Positions 54,842-62,746 of a stretch of DNA of 64,000 nt are shown one piece after another. The translations under genes were made by a program, and so were the position numbers. Under the pieces are notes generated by a model, which was not told the origin of the DNA, did not search any database, and worked only from the letters and a program-made list of their open reading frames with translations. Every line of letters starts with the position of its first letter. Within the stretch, counting starts at the first letter, position 1. The stretch is from contig JBBIRW010000005.1 in the NCBI GenBank assembly GCA_037441565.1, positions 124,001-188,000 of the forward strand, read 5' to 3'. The stretch comes from JBBIRW01 sp037441565 (GTDB taxonomy: Bacteria; Desulfobacterota; JBBIRW01).

Positions 54842-56767
54842 CTATTTACCCCTCGATCTTCTTACGTCTCCGACCCTGATTGTAATCTTTTGATTGTCAA
54901 GATATTCGAGAAGTGGTATAGCATATTTTCTTGAAACCTGGAATATATTCTTGAAATCACCAACAGTCATCTCATCCCTTTTCTGGAAAAATTCACATAC
55001 TTTTATCCTCATTGCTTCCAGTGAATCCCTGTGAAAGAAGAGGTCCTTTGTAAGCCTTACAATGGATCCGGATTTCATGAGGAGATCGAGTAGATCCCTG
55101 GTCTGGGAGACAGATATGCTGAATTTATGGGAAAGCTCATCAAGCTCAGGAACCTGAAGACCTGATTTCAGGATAAAATCTTCAATTTCCATAAGGAGAC
55201 GGGCATTCCTTTCAGAGAATATCCTTTTCATAGATGGTAGCATCAGGAGATCCATCTCCGAGGTTATAGCTCCTTCTTTGTGTAAGGTTGAGATGAGACT
55301 GTCAAATAGCTTTTCATCAAGTTGATATTTTATCGACCTTTTTACATGATCCCTGGTAAATCCCATCCTGAATGGAAAGTTTTGATGAAGGGAGGAGATG
55401 GTATTGATTATAGTATCTTTTATTGAATTATAAATCCTGTGATGTATATATCTCTGCCTTTCTCTGTCAAAGAGCAAACCCCTTCCATCTGTGGAGAGGG
55501 TTTGTAGCATTTCGATTATCTTTTCCTCTTTTATATTTAAAAGCGATTGCATTTCACGGGGTGTGATCCCCCTGATTCCTGAATCCTCGAGAAAAAAGTC
55601 AATAAGATTTATCTGTTCGGCTGAAAGGACTGAGGGAAGCTTCTCCAGGAGAACACCCCTTTTTCTCCCCCTCTTACCAGAGGGGTGGGGATGTGCAATG
55701 AACCCTCCTCCGATTGTCCTTAAGGGTGACAGGGATCTTATTATAAATCTATCACCGAAGAGGCAGGCGATCTCCTCATCCAGCCTTAATTCCACAAAAC
55801 AACTATCTCCCGGTTCAAGCTTTGTCCTATTCATAAGGAGTACTGTGGCCTTTCTGTCTGCTGTACCTATATGAAAGGATACTGTTGTTGCATTTTTTAA
55901 GGGCACCTTCTGGGAGTGGAGAAGTGTTATATGGGCATAAAGTCTCCTTGATGGCAGAAGGGTTTCGGGATGGCAGAGGAGATCACCCCTCTTTACCTCT
56001 TCCCTGGAAATGTTAATGAGATTAAGGGCAGTTCTTTCTCCCGCATGGGCCTGATTTCTGAATTCATTGTGAACCTGGATACCCCGAACTCTTGATATCT
56101 TTCTCTTTGGCATTATTTCAACGTCGTCACCAGTTGTTATCTTTCCTGAAACAAGGGTTCCGGTTACAACTGTTCCAAATCCCTTTAATATGAATGATCT
56201 ATCAACAGGAAGGATAAATATTCCCTCGTCAGGCTTTTCCGGGGTTTTAAGGCAAACCCTATCTATTTCTTCTATAAGCATGTCAATGTTTTCACCAGTA
56301 GTTGATGAAACAGCAACAATAGGTGCACCCTCAAGAAACGTTCCCACGAGAAAGTCCCTTACCTCATCTTTAACCATGGAAATCCATTCATCATCAACAA
56401 GATCCTTTTTTGTTATTGCAACAACGCCCCTCTTAACCTTAAGAAGTTCACATATCTCTAGATGTTCTACTGTTTGAGGCATGATCCCTTCATCAGCGGC
56501 AATTACAAGGATTACGGCATCGATGCCCCACGCACCTGCAACCATTGTTCGTACAAATTTCTCATGTCCCGGGACATCAATGATAGCTGCAGAGATACCT
56601 GATGGGAGCCTCAAAGGGGCAAAGCCAAGCTCTATGGTAATCCCCCTTTCCTTTTCCTCCTTTAGAACATCCGTATCAACCCCTGTGAGGGCCTTTACGA
56701 GTTGTGTCTTTCCATGATCTATATGACCTGCAGTTCCGATGATCAACGATCTCTTAACCTTCCCCAT
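54842..56767 (-). CDS. selB: Selenocysteine-specific elongation factor SelB
   Basis: SelB delivers Sec-tRNA to UGA codons marked by a SECIS hairpin. From ATG 56765-56767 it has 641 residues. These form an EF-Tu-like GTPase with GTAGHIDHGKTQL, DVPGHEKFVRTMVAG and ITKKDLVDD (G1, G3, G4), then domains 2 and 3, then a series of winged-helix domains (about 385-641) that bind the SECIS. A TTG at 56801-56803, with GAGGAG before it, would add 12 residues and cannot be excluded. It implies selenoproteins in this genome, but I see no selA, selD or tRNA-Sec in the window. It heads an operon with two acyl-CoA enzymes. Confidence 0.95.
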   Translation of the reverse strand: MGKVKRSLIIGTAGHIDHGKTQLVKALTGVDTDVLKEEKERGITIELGFAPLRLPSGISAAIIDVPGHEKFVRTMVAGAWGIDAVILVIAADEGIMPQTVEHLEICELLKVKRGVVAITKKDLVDDEWISMVKDEVRDFLVGTFLEGAPIVAVSSTTGENIDMLIEEIDRVCLKTPEKPDEGIFILPVDRSFILKGFGTVVTGTLVSGKITTGDDVEIMPKRKISRVRGIQVHNEFRNQAHAGERTALNLINISREEVKRGDLLCHPETLLPSRRLYAHITLLHSQKVPLKNATTVSFHIGTADRKATVLLMNRTKLEPGDSCFVELRLDEEIACLFGDRFIIRSLSPLRTIGGGFIAHPHPSGKRGRKRGVLLEKLPSVLSAEQINLIDFFLEDSGIRGITPREMQSLLNIKEEKIIEMLQTLSTDGRGLLFDRERQRYIHHRIYNSIKDTIINTISSLHQNFPFRMGFTRDHVKRSIKYQLDEKLFDSLISTLHKEGAITSEMDLLMLPSMKRIFSERNARLLMEIEDFILKSGLQVPELDELSHKFSISVSQTRDLLDLLMKSGSIVRLTKDLFFHRDSLEAMRIKVCEFFQKRDEMTVGDFKNIFQVSRKYAIPLLEYLDNQKITIRVGDVRRSRGK

Positions 56768-56843
56768 GGAGAAAATAGTATATATCCTCGGGATAAAAAT
56801 CAATTGCACTCCTCTATAGGGCAATGATATAAATAATTCGCAA

Positions 56844-58292
56844 ATGCAGTATAAGGATTTTCAGGATTTTCTCTACTTTATTGAAAAAAACCAGGAACTC
56901 CACAGGATAAGGGCCGAGGTCGATCCTGTCCTGGAGATATCCGAAATTACTGATAGGATCTGTAAGAGGGGAGGACCTGCCCTCTTGTTTGAAAAGGTCC
57001 GGGGGTCAGAGTTCCCTGTGGTGACAAATGCTTTTGGTTCAAAAAATAGGATGTGCTGGGCCTTAGGGGTGGAGTCCATTGATATACTTGTGAAGAGGAT
57101 TGAGGAAATTCTTGAACCAGATATCCCTGAGGGGTTTTGGGATAAGATTCGATTACTGCCCAGGCTTAGAAGGATTCTGGATTTTTCACCAAAAAGGGTA
57201 AATGATGGTTTCTGCAAGGAGGTAATCCACAGGAAGGATGCAACCTTTGAGATGCTTCCCGTTCTTAAAACATGGCCACAGGATGGGGGCAGATATATAA
57301 CACTGCCCATGGTATTTACAAAGGATCCTGTGAGTAAAAAGAGAAATGTAGGTATGTACAGGATGCAGATATTTGATGAAAGAAGGGCAGCCATTCACTG
57401 GCAGATACATAAGGATGCAACCAGGCACTGGATGAAGGCGGGAAGGGTTGGAGAAAGGATGGATGTTGCTGTTGTGCTGGGATCAGATCCTGCAATTATA
57501 TTTGCTGCTTTATCACCACTTCCTGAGGACGTTGATGAAGTTCTTTTCGCCGGATTTCTGAGACAGAGGGGTATAGAGCTTGTTAAGGCGGAAACAGTTG
57601 ACATTGAGGTTCCGGCAAATGCTGAATTTGTGATCGAGGGTTATGTAAATCCGGATGAATTATGTATGGAAGGTCCTTTTGGCGATCACACAGGTTTCTA
57701 TTCACTTCCTGATAAGTATCCTGTTTTTCATCTTACATGCATTACGAGGAGGAAGAGCCCTGTTTATCCTGCTACTGTAGTTGGGAAGCCGCCAATGGAG
57801 GATGCATATATGGGATGGGCTGTCGAAAGGGTGTTCCTTCCATTTATAAGAAAAATCATGCCGGAGATTGTTGATATGCATCTGCCCCCTGAAGGTGTAT
57901 TCCACAATTTTGCATTTGTGAGTATCCATAAGAGATACCCAGGGCATGCCAAAAAGGTAATCTATGGTTTGTGGGGTCTTGGGCTCATGATGCTTACAAA
58001 GCATATAGTTGTTTTTGACAATGACACGGATGTGCATAATCTGGGAGAGGTTCTATGGAAGTGGGGAAGCAATGTGGATCCTAAAAGGGATATCATAATT
58101 GTTGAGGGACCTGTTGATGCCCTTGATCATTCCTCACCGCTTCCTGGTTACGGTTCAAAGATGGGTGTTGATGCAACAAGAAAAGATGCATCGGAGGGTT
58201 TCATAAGACCATGGCCCGATGAGGTTAAAATGAGCGAAGAAATAAAGGAACTTGTCTCGAGAAGATGGAAGGAGTATGGATTTCTTGATTAA
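56844..58292 (+). CDS. ubiD: UbiD-family prenylated-FMN decarboxylase
   Basis: UbiD-type enzymes decarboxylate aromatic or unsaturated acids with prenylated FMN made by UbiX. The 482-residue protein contains GMYRMQIFDERRAAIHWQ near residue 175 and MEGPFGDHTGFYS near 275, which includes catalytic acidic residues. DNDTDVHNLGEVLWKW follows. Overlap with a UbiA-type gene downstream suggests a menaquinone role; in the futalosine pathway this would be MqnL. It diverges from selB across 76 bases. The pathway assignment is inferred from the neighbour. Confidence 0.92.
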   Translation: MQYKDFQDFLYFIEKNQELHRIRAEVDPVLEISEITDRICKRGGPALLFEKVRGSEFPVVTNAFGSKNRMCWALGVESIDILVKRIEEILEPDIPEGFWDKIRLLPRLRRILDFSPKRVNDGFCKEVIHRKDATFEMLPVLKTWPQDGGRYITLPMVFTKDPVSKKRNVGMYRMQIFDERRAAIHWQIHKDATRHWMKAGRVGERMDVAVVLGSDPAIIFAALSPLPEDVDEVLFAGFLRQRGIELVKAETVDIEVPANAEFVIEGYVNPDELCMEGPFGDHTGFYSLPDKYPVFHLTCITRRKSPVYPATVVGKPPMEDAYMGWAVERVFLPFIRKIMPEIVDMHLPPEGVFHNFAFVSIHKRYPGHAKKVIYGLWGLGLMMLTKHIVVFDNDTDVHNLGEVLWKWGSNVDPKRDIIIVEGPVDALDHSSPLPGYGSKMGVDATRKDASEGFIRPWPDEVKMSEEIKELVSRRWKEYGFLD

Positions 58293-59163
58293 ATTGATGA
58301 GAAAGATCAAGTTACTTCTTGAATGTATAAAATTCGAACATTCCGTATTTGCGCTTCCATTTGCATTGATTGCGGCACTTCTCGCATCCGATCCCTTCCC
58401 ATCAAAAAGAGATCTTTTCTGGATAATTGTTGCTATGTTTGGTGGAAGGTCAGGGGCGATGGCAATGAACAGACTCATAGACGGTCCATATGATATGATA
58501 AACCCCCGTACAAAAAACTGGCCCTTTTCTTCGGGATTAATATCCAGATATGAGCTTATAGTGTTTGCATTGCTCTCCTTCCTCCTTCTGGTTTTTGCAT
58601 CATACATGTTAAATCCACTCTGTTTTTATCTTTCACCTGCTGTTATCCTTCTACTGATCTTCTATTCTTATACGAAGAGGTTTACCAGTTTTTCACATAT
58701 ATTTCTTGGCTTATGCTGGGCGATGGCACCGATGGGTGCATGGATCGCCATCAGGGGGGTATTTAGCTGGAAAATAGCCCCCCTCTCCCTTGCATCACTT
58801 TTTATGGTAGCTGGATTTGATATAATCTATGCACTCCAGGATATTGAATTTGATAGATCCATGGGACTTTATTCAATGCCTGCAAGGTTTGGAGTAAGCC
58901 TTTCCCTTATGCTCTCAAGGCTTTTTCATCTTATTACATGGTTGTTTCTGCTATATATCTTTTTTTCCTTCAAACTGGGAGTAATCTATCTGCTCGGTAT
59001 CTTCATTGTGGGTATACTATTTATTGCGGAACATTTTATAATAGGGAGAGGAGATCTATCCAGGATTAACATTGCATTTTTTCATGTCAATGCATCGATC
59101 GGGATCCTCCTTCTATTATTTACCATGGCCGATCTCACGATGAGGAAGATCTGGGGGGCTTAG
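58276..59163 (+). CDS. ubiA: UbiA-family polyprenyltransferase
   Basis: This is an integral membrane prenyltransferase with about eight helices. The two Asp-rich prenyl-diphosphate sites are visible: MNRLIDGPYDMINPRTKN near residue 70 and DIIYALQDIEFDRSMGL near 185. The NPRTKN form is shared by 4-hydroxybenzoate prenyltransferases and MqnP of the futalosine menaquinone route; next to ubiD, MqnP is attractive. The start is uncertain. I give ATG 58276 (295 residues), but GGAG is only one base away, and a TTG at 58285 or ATG at 58297 is possible. It overlaps ubiD by 17 bases. Confidence 0.9.
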   Translation: MDFLIKLMRKIKLLLECIKFEHSVFALPFALIAALLASDPFPSKRDLFWIIVAMFGGRSGAMAMNRLIDGPYDMINPRTKNWPFSSGLISRYELIVFALLSFLLLVFASYMLNPLCFYLSPAVILLLIFYSYTKRFTSFSHIFLGLCWAMAPMGAWIAIRGVFSWKIAPLSLASLFMVAGFDIIYALQDIEFDRSMGLYSMPARFGVSLSLMLSRLFHLITWLFLLYIFFSFKLGVIYLLGIFIVGILFIAEHFIIGRGDLSRINIAFFHVNASIGILLLLFTMADLTMRKIWGA

Positions 59164-59177
59164 AAAGGAGATTTCCA

Positions 59178-59534
59178 ATGAAAAAGATACTCGTTGTTGA
59201 TGATGAGGAATATGTAAGGGTTCTCTATAAAGAGGAACTGGAGGATGAAGGGTATTGTGTGTCTGTTGCATCGGATGGGGATGAGGCTCTAAGGATGGTA
59301 GAGGAGGAGAGCCCTGACCTTGTAATACTCGATATTAAGATGCCAGGTATGAACGGAATAGAGGTTTTAAGGAGGCTGAGGGATAGGTGGAGGAATCTTC
59401 CCGTGATTTTATCCACTGCCTATGGAGAATATAAGCAGGATTTCAGCACATGGGCATCTGATGCTTATGAAGTTAAGAGTTCTGATTTAACTTCCCTTAA
59501 ATTGAAGGTAAAGGAATTGATAGGGGAGGCATAG
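59178..59534 (+). CDS. Single-domain response regulator (CheY-like receiver)
   Basis: The 118-residue protein is a complete receiver domain and nothing else. The acidic pocket is D8-D9, the phosphorylation site is D52 in VILDIKMPG, the switch Thr/Ser is S79-T80, and the lysine is K100 in YEVKSSD. It has no output domain, so it should act by protein contact or phosphotransfer. No histidine kinase lies in the window. AAAGGAG precedes the ATG. It follows ubiA by 14 bases and may simply be co-transcribed with it. Confidence 0.92.
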   Translation: MKKILVVDDEEYVRVLYKEELEDEGYCVSVASDGDEALRMVEEESPDLVILDIKMPGMNGIEVLRRLRDRWRNLPVILSTAYGEYKQDFSTWASDAYEVKSSDLTSLKLKVKELIGEA

Positions 59535-59541
59535 GGATCCT

Positions 59542-59614
59542 GGGGGGTTAGCTCAGGTGGGAGAGCGCCGCGTTCGCAACGCGGAGGTCGGGGGTTCAAA
59601 TCCCCTACCCTCCA
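59542..59614 (+). tRNA. tRNA-Ala (anticodon CGC)
   Basis: A full cloverleaf of 73 bases folds by eye. The acceptor stem is 59542-59548 with 59607-59613, including the G3:U70 pair that identifies alanine tRNA. The D stem is GCTC/GAGC and the anticodon stem is CCGCG/CGCGG, enclosing TTCGCAA with CGC at 59575-59577. The T arm contains TTCAAAT. The discriminator base is A59614. The CCA end is not encoded (TGA follows). It reads GCG codons and lies 7 bases after the response regulator stop. Confidence 0.96.
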
Positions 59615-59781
59615 TGAAAACTATTGAATTTTTTTTACAATTTTTTAAAATATATAAGTTTAAATTTTATATCTTTATTCGTTGGTTATTATGCTGCTCT
59701 GATTATTTTACCCCTTTTGCTAATAATAAAATATATGAAAGGCAATAACCCTTAAAAATTAAGCATGGAGGTTACTGATCG

Positions 59782-60228
59782 ATGGACAATCCAGTTGATG
59801 TTACAAAGAGCCCGACAAGGAGATCATTCCTCAATTATCTCATCAGTTTTTCCTTCATTGGTCTAATAGGGAGTTTTATATATCCGTTGATAAAATATAT
59901 GTGGCCCCCATCTTCAGGTATTGGATCAGGCGGTTCACAAAATCTTTTCATCCCGCTTTCGGAAATAAATCCAGGACAGGCAAAGACCGTGAGTTTTCAG
60001 AATCAGCCCATTGTTATAATCAGAACCTCAAATGAGATAAAGGTTCTTTCTGCTGTATGCACCCACCTTGGTTGTATTGTTAAATGGAATGAATCACAGG
60101 GGAAGCTAATATGTCCCTGCCATGCAGCAATATTTGATACAAATGGAAATGTCCTCGGTGGACCTGCACCCAGGCCACTGCCTCCGTTGCCAGCAAAGAT
60201 AGTCGGAGATAAGATAATGATCGGTTAA
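59782..60228 (+). CDS. Rieske iron-sulfur protein of a cytochrome bc complex
   Basis: The 148-residue protein has an N-terminal twin-arginine-like motif (TRRSFLN, residues 12-18) and one membrane helix (about 19-40), then the Rieske fold. Cluster ligands are C93 and H95 in CTHLGC and C111 and H114 in CPCH. C98 and C113 can form the usual disulfide. The residues that raise the potential in bc1/b6f Rieske proteins, the Ser and Tyr of CHGSxY, are Ala116 and Phe118 here, so a low potential is expected. It opens the operon with cytochrome b6 and subunit IV. The 167 bases upstream, after the tRNA, are AT-rich and probably hold the promoter. Confidence 0.94.
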   Translation: MDNPVDVTKSPTRRSFLNYLISFSFIGLIGSFIYPLIKYMWPPSSGIGSGGSQNLFIPLSEINPGQAKTVSFQNQPIVIIRTSNEIKVLSAVCTHLGCIVKWNESQGKLICPCHAAIFDTNGNVLGGPAPRPLPPLPAKIVGDKIMIG

Positions 60229-60256
60229 ATATAAATTATTCCGGAGGGGATCAGCG

Positions 60257-60994
60257 ATGCCTGATGAGAGAAATTTTGAAGAGAGGGAACGAAAAGGGGT
60301 ATTGTGGGAGATATTTAATCTCCTTACCCTCACAGGCTTTCTTTACGGGTTTCTCGATGAAAGACTGAGATTCCGTGAGGCTGTTGAAAAACAGCTCAAC
60401 AAGCCTGTTCCCACTTACAGAACATGGATTGAAAACAATTTTCTTGCTTGTCTTGGTGGTATTTCTTTTGTTCTTTTTCTGATACAGATGGTAACAGGTG
60501 TTCTTCTTCTTATGTATTACAGGCCAACCGTAAGTGGTGCTTTTGAAAGTGTTGTTGAGATAACAAATGTTGTTCCATTTGGATGGCTTATAAGGGGTGT
60601 TCATCACTGGGCAGCAAATCTTATGATACTTACAGTGATAATGCACATGTTTAAAGTATTCTTTACAGGTGCATATAAGCCACCAAGGGATCTTCACTGG
60701 GTTTCAGGTGTTATACTCTTTATTCTCACGCTACTTCTTGGATTCTCCGGTTATCTACTTCCATGGACACAGCTTTCCTACTGGGCAACAACTGTTGGGA
60801 CGGAAAGCTTGAGTGCTGTTCCTTTCATAGGAGAGCAGCTCAAATTTTTCGTCAGGGGTGGCCCACAGGTTGGACAGCTTGCATTGACAAGATTTTTTGC
60901 CCTTCATGTTGTTATTCTTCCTGGGTTGACAATATTTTTTCTATTCAGCCACTTTCTTATGATAAGAAGGGTTGGTATTTCCGAACCATTATGA
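60257..60994 (+). CDS. Cytochrome b6-type subunit (with predicted haem c_n cysteine)
   Basis: This is the four-helix N-terminal half of a split cytochrome b. The haem ligands are H116 and H130 in helix B (spacing 14) and H217 and H232 in helix D (spacing 15, as in b6f rather than mitochondrial b). C65 in ACLGGIS aligns with Cys35 of cytochrome b6, which binds the extra haem c_n. The region LTRFFALHVVILPGLT and the end MIRRVGISEPL are b6-like. A 50-residue N-terminal extension (about 1-50), charged and predicted cytoplasmic, is longer than in cyanobacterial b6. GGAGGGG precedes the ATG. Confidence 0.95.
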   Translation: MPDERNFEERERKGVLWEIFNLLTLTGFLYGFLDERLRFREAVEKQLNKPVPTYRTWIENNFLACLGGISFVLFLIQMVTGVLLLMYYRPTVSGAFESVVEITNVVPFGWLIRGVHHWAANLMILTVIMHMFKVFFTGAYKPPRDLHWVSGVILFILTLLLGFSGYLLPWTQLSYWATTVGTESLSAVPFIGEQLKFFVRGGPQVGQLALTRFFALHVVILPGLTIFFLFSHFLMIRRVGISEPL

Positions 60995-61012
60995 AAGGGA
61001 GGTAGAATAGAG

Positions 61013-61438
61013 ATGGCAGTTGATAATAGAGGTCATAAAGAGATCAAACATCTATTCTTTCCGCATCATGTTATAAAACAGTTAATACAGATTCTCCTCA
61101 TAATATTTATACTTGTAACCCTTGCAACTTTTCTACCTGCATCACTGGAGTCTAAGGCTGATCCATTCACAACACCTGAACATATAAAGCCTGAGTGGTA
61201 TTTTTTAGCAACATATCAATGGCTTAAATTGGCGGAGAAACTATCTTTTATGGGTACATGGGCTCCAAAGGCAATAGGTGTATTCGGACCAGGGATTGCG
61301 CTTTTGTTTATTCTTGTTCTTCCCTTTATTGATCGTTACAGGGAAAGGCATCCGCTTCGAAGACCTATTTCCGTCGCTGCTGGAATAGCCCTCGGGATAA
61401 TCTTTATAGGACTTACGATCTGGGGGTATTATTCTTAA
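61013..61438 (+). CDS. Cytochrome b6f subunit IV-like protein
   Basis: The 141-residue protein is the C-terminal half of split cytochrome b. It has three helices (about 20-42, 85-108 and 118-138). The Qo-site motif is in HIKPEWYFLATYQW (PEWY, near residue 60), needed for quinol oxidation. It lies 18 bases after the b6 gene with GGGAGG upstream. Together with the Rieske and b6 genes it gives the full quinol-oxidising core; no cytochrome f or c1 follows. Confidence 0.93.
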   Translation: MAVDNRGHKEIKHLFFPHHVIKQLIQILLIIFILVTLATFLPASLESKADPFTTPEHIKPEWYFLATYQWLKLAEKLSFMGTWAPKAIGVFGPGIALLFILVLPFIDRYRERHPLRRPISVAAGIALGIIFIGLTIWGYYS

Positions 61439-61469
61439 TCTCGCGTTGAATAAATCAATCGGAGGTGGA

Positions 61470-62729
61470 ATGAGAATCATGAAAAGAAAATCTATTTTGA
61501 TATGCACTATTTTTCCTCTGTTATTTTTTATAACATCCTCATCCTATGCGGAAGAGAGAAATGGATGTATAGTTTGCCATTCAGAATTAAGTGAGAATCT
61601 TGTTGTACCTGTTCAACAGTGGAAGGAGAGTGTCCATAGCAGGGCAGGGGTCGAGTGCCAGGATTGTCATGGTGGAAATGCAAAGTCTATGGATATGGCA
61701 GAGTCAATGAACAGGGCAAAGGGTTTTAAGGGGAAACCATCTCCACTTGAAATACCACAACTCTGCGGGGGATGTCATTCGGATGTAAAGAGGATGAGGC
61801 AGTATAATCTAAGGACAGACCAATTAGCAGAATATAAGACAAGTATTCATGGAAGGAGACTATTTGAAAAGAAGGATACAAATGTTGCAACATGTATAAG
61901 CTGTCATGGAATACATGAAATAAGGAAGAAGGATGATCCAAGATCACGTGTTTATAAAACAAATGTTCCTGAAATGTGCGGCTCATGTCACTCAAACAAG
62001 GAGAAGATGAAAAACTATAAAATACCAACAAATCAGCTCGAAGAATATATGGATAGCCATCATGCAAAAGTTCTTTACGGAAAGATTCCCGGAAAGAATC
62101 CCATGCTGGCACCAAATTGCGCTGATTGTCATGGTATTCATGGCGCAACACCACCTGGGGTTGATGAGGTAGTGAATGTATGTGGTAACTGTCACTCTGT
62201 TACGCAGGGATATTTTAAAGAAAGTCCTCATTTTGCTGCAATGAAGCGTGTTGGAGTCCCTAAATGTATAAACTGCCATGGTAATCATAAGATAGAGTTT
62301 CCCAGTATTGCTATGTTTTCTGACGGGGGTATTTGCAAGAACTGTCATGAGGAGAAGAGCTTACAGATAGACAGGGCAAAAGAGATATATACACTTCTTC
62401 TCAATGTGGAAAATCAGATACAGGAAGCGGAAAGAGGTCTCAAGGAAGCCGAGACTTCAGGGAAATATCTTGAGGATCTACAGCTAAAATTAAGAGAAGC
62501 AAGGGACAAGCTAATTGAGGCAGGACCTGTCAGCCATTCATTGAATATTGCGAAGATTAAGCTTTTGACAGAAGAGGCGACAGATATTACGAAAAAGATA
62601 AACAAAGATGTTAGTGAGATAAAGGCAGAACTTTCGATGAGAAAGAATACATGGTTGGTTATCGCAGGCCTTACCTTTCTTACAGCATTTTTGCTCGGGG
62701 TTAAACTTTACATCCTTGAGAAGGGTTAA
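61470..62729 (+). CDS. Nine-haem c-type cytochrome with C-terminal membrane anchor
   Basis: The 419-residue product has a signal peptide (SSYAEE near residue 26) followed by nine CXXCH haem-binding motifs: CIVCH, CQDCH, CGGCH, CISCH, CGSCH, CADCH, CGNCH, CINCH and CKNCH. After the haem domain comes a coiled-coil-like segment (about 310-385, rich in Glu/Lys/Ala heptads) and a final helix WLVIAGLTFLTAFLLGVKLYI. It is therefore exported and tail-anchored in the inner membrane facing the periplasm. I chose ATG 61470, 4 bases after GGAGG (GGAGGTGGA); ATG 61479 is possible. It lies in the Rieske/b operon and could replace cytochrome c1/f as electron acceptor. Confidence 0.9.
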   Translation: MRIMKRKSILICTIFPLLFFITSSSYAEERNGCIVCHSELSENLVVPVQQWKESVHSRAGVECQDCHGGNAKSMDMAESMNRAKGFKGKPSPLEIPQLCGGCHSDVKRMRQYNLRTDQLAEYKTSIHGRRLFEKKDTNVATCISCHGIHEIRKKDDPRSRVYKTNVPEMCGSCHSNKEKMKNYKIPTNQLEEYMDSHHAKVLYGKIPGKNPMLAPNCADCHGIHGATPPGVDEVVNVCGNCHSVTQGYFKESPHFAAMKRVGVPKCINCHGNHKIEFPSIAMFSDGGICKNCHEEKSLQIDRAKEIYTLLLNVENQIQEAERGLKEAETSGKYLEDLQLKLREARDKLIEAGPVSHSLNIAKIKLLTEEATDITKKINKDVSEIKAELSMRKNTWLVIAGLTFLTAFLLGVKLYILEKG

Positions 62730-62746
62730 AATCGGAGGATTGAATA

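Noticed and set aside
59557..59748. Small plus-strand reading frame over and after the tRNA-Ala gene
   Set aside because: Its first third is the tRNA itself and the rest is AT-rich spacer; there is no ribosome site.
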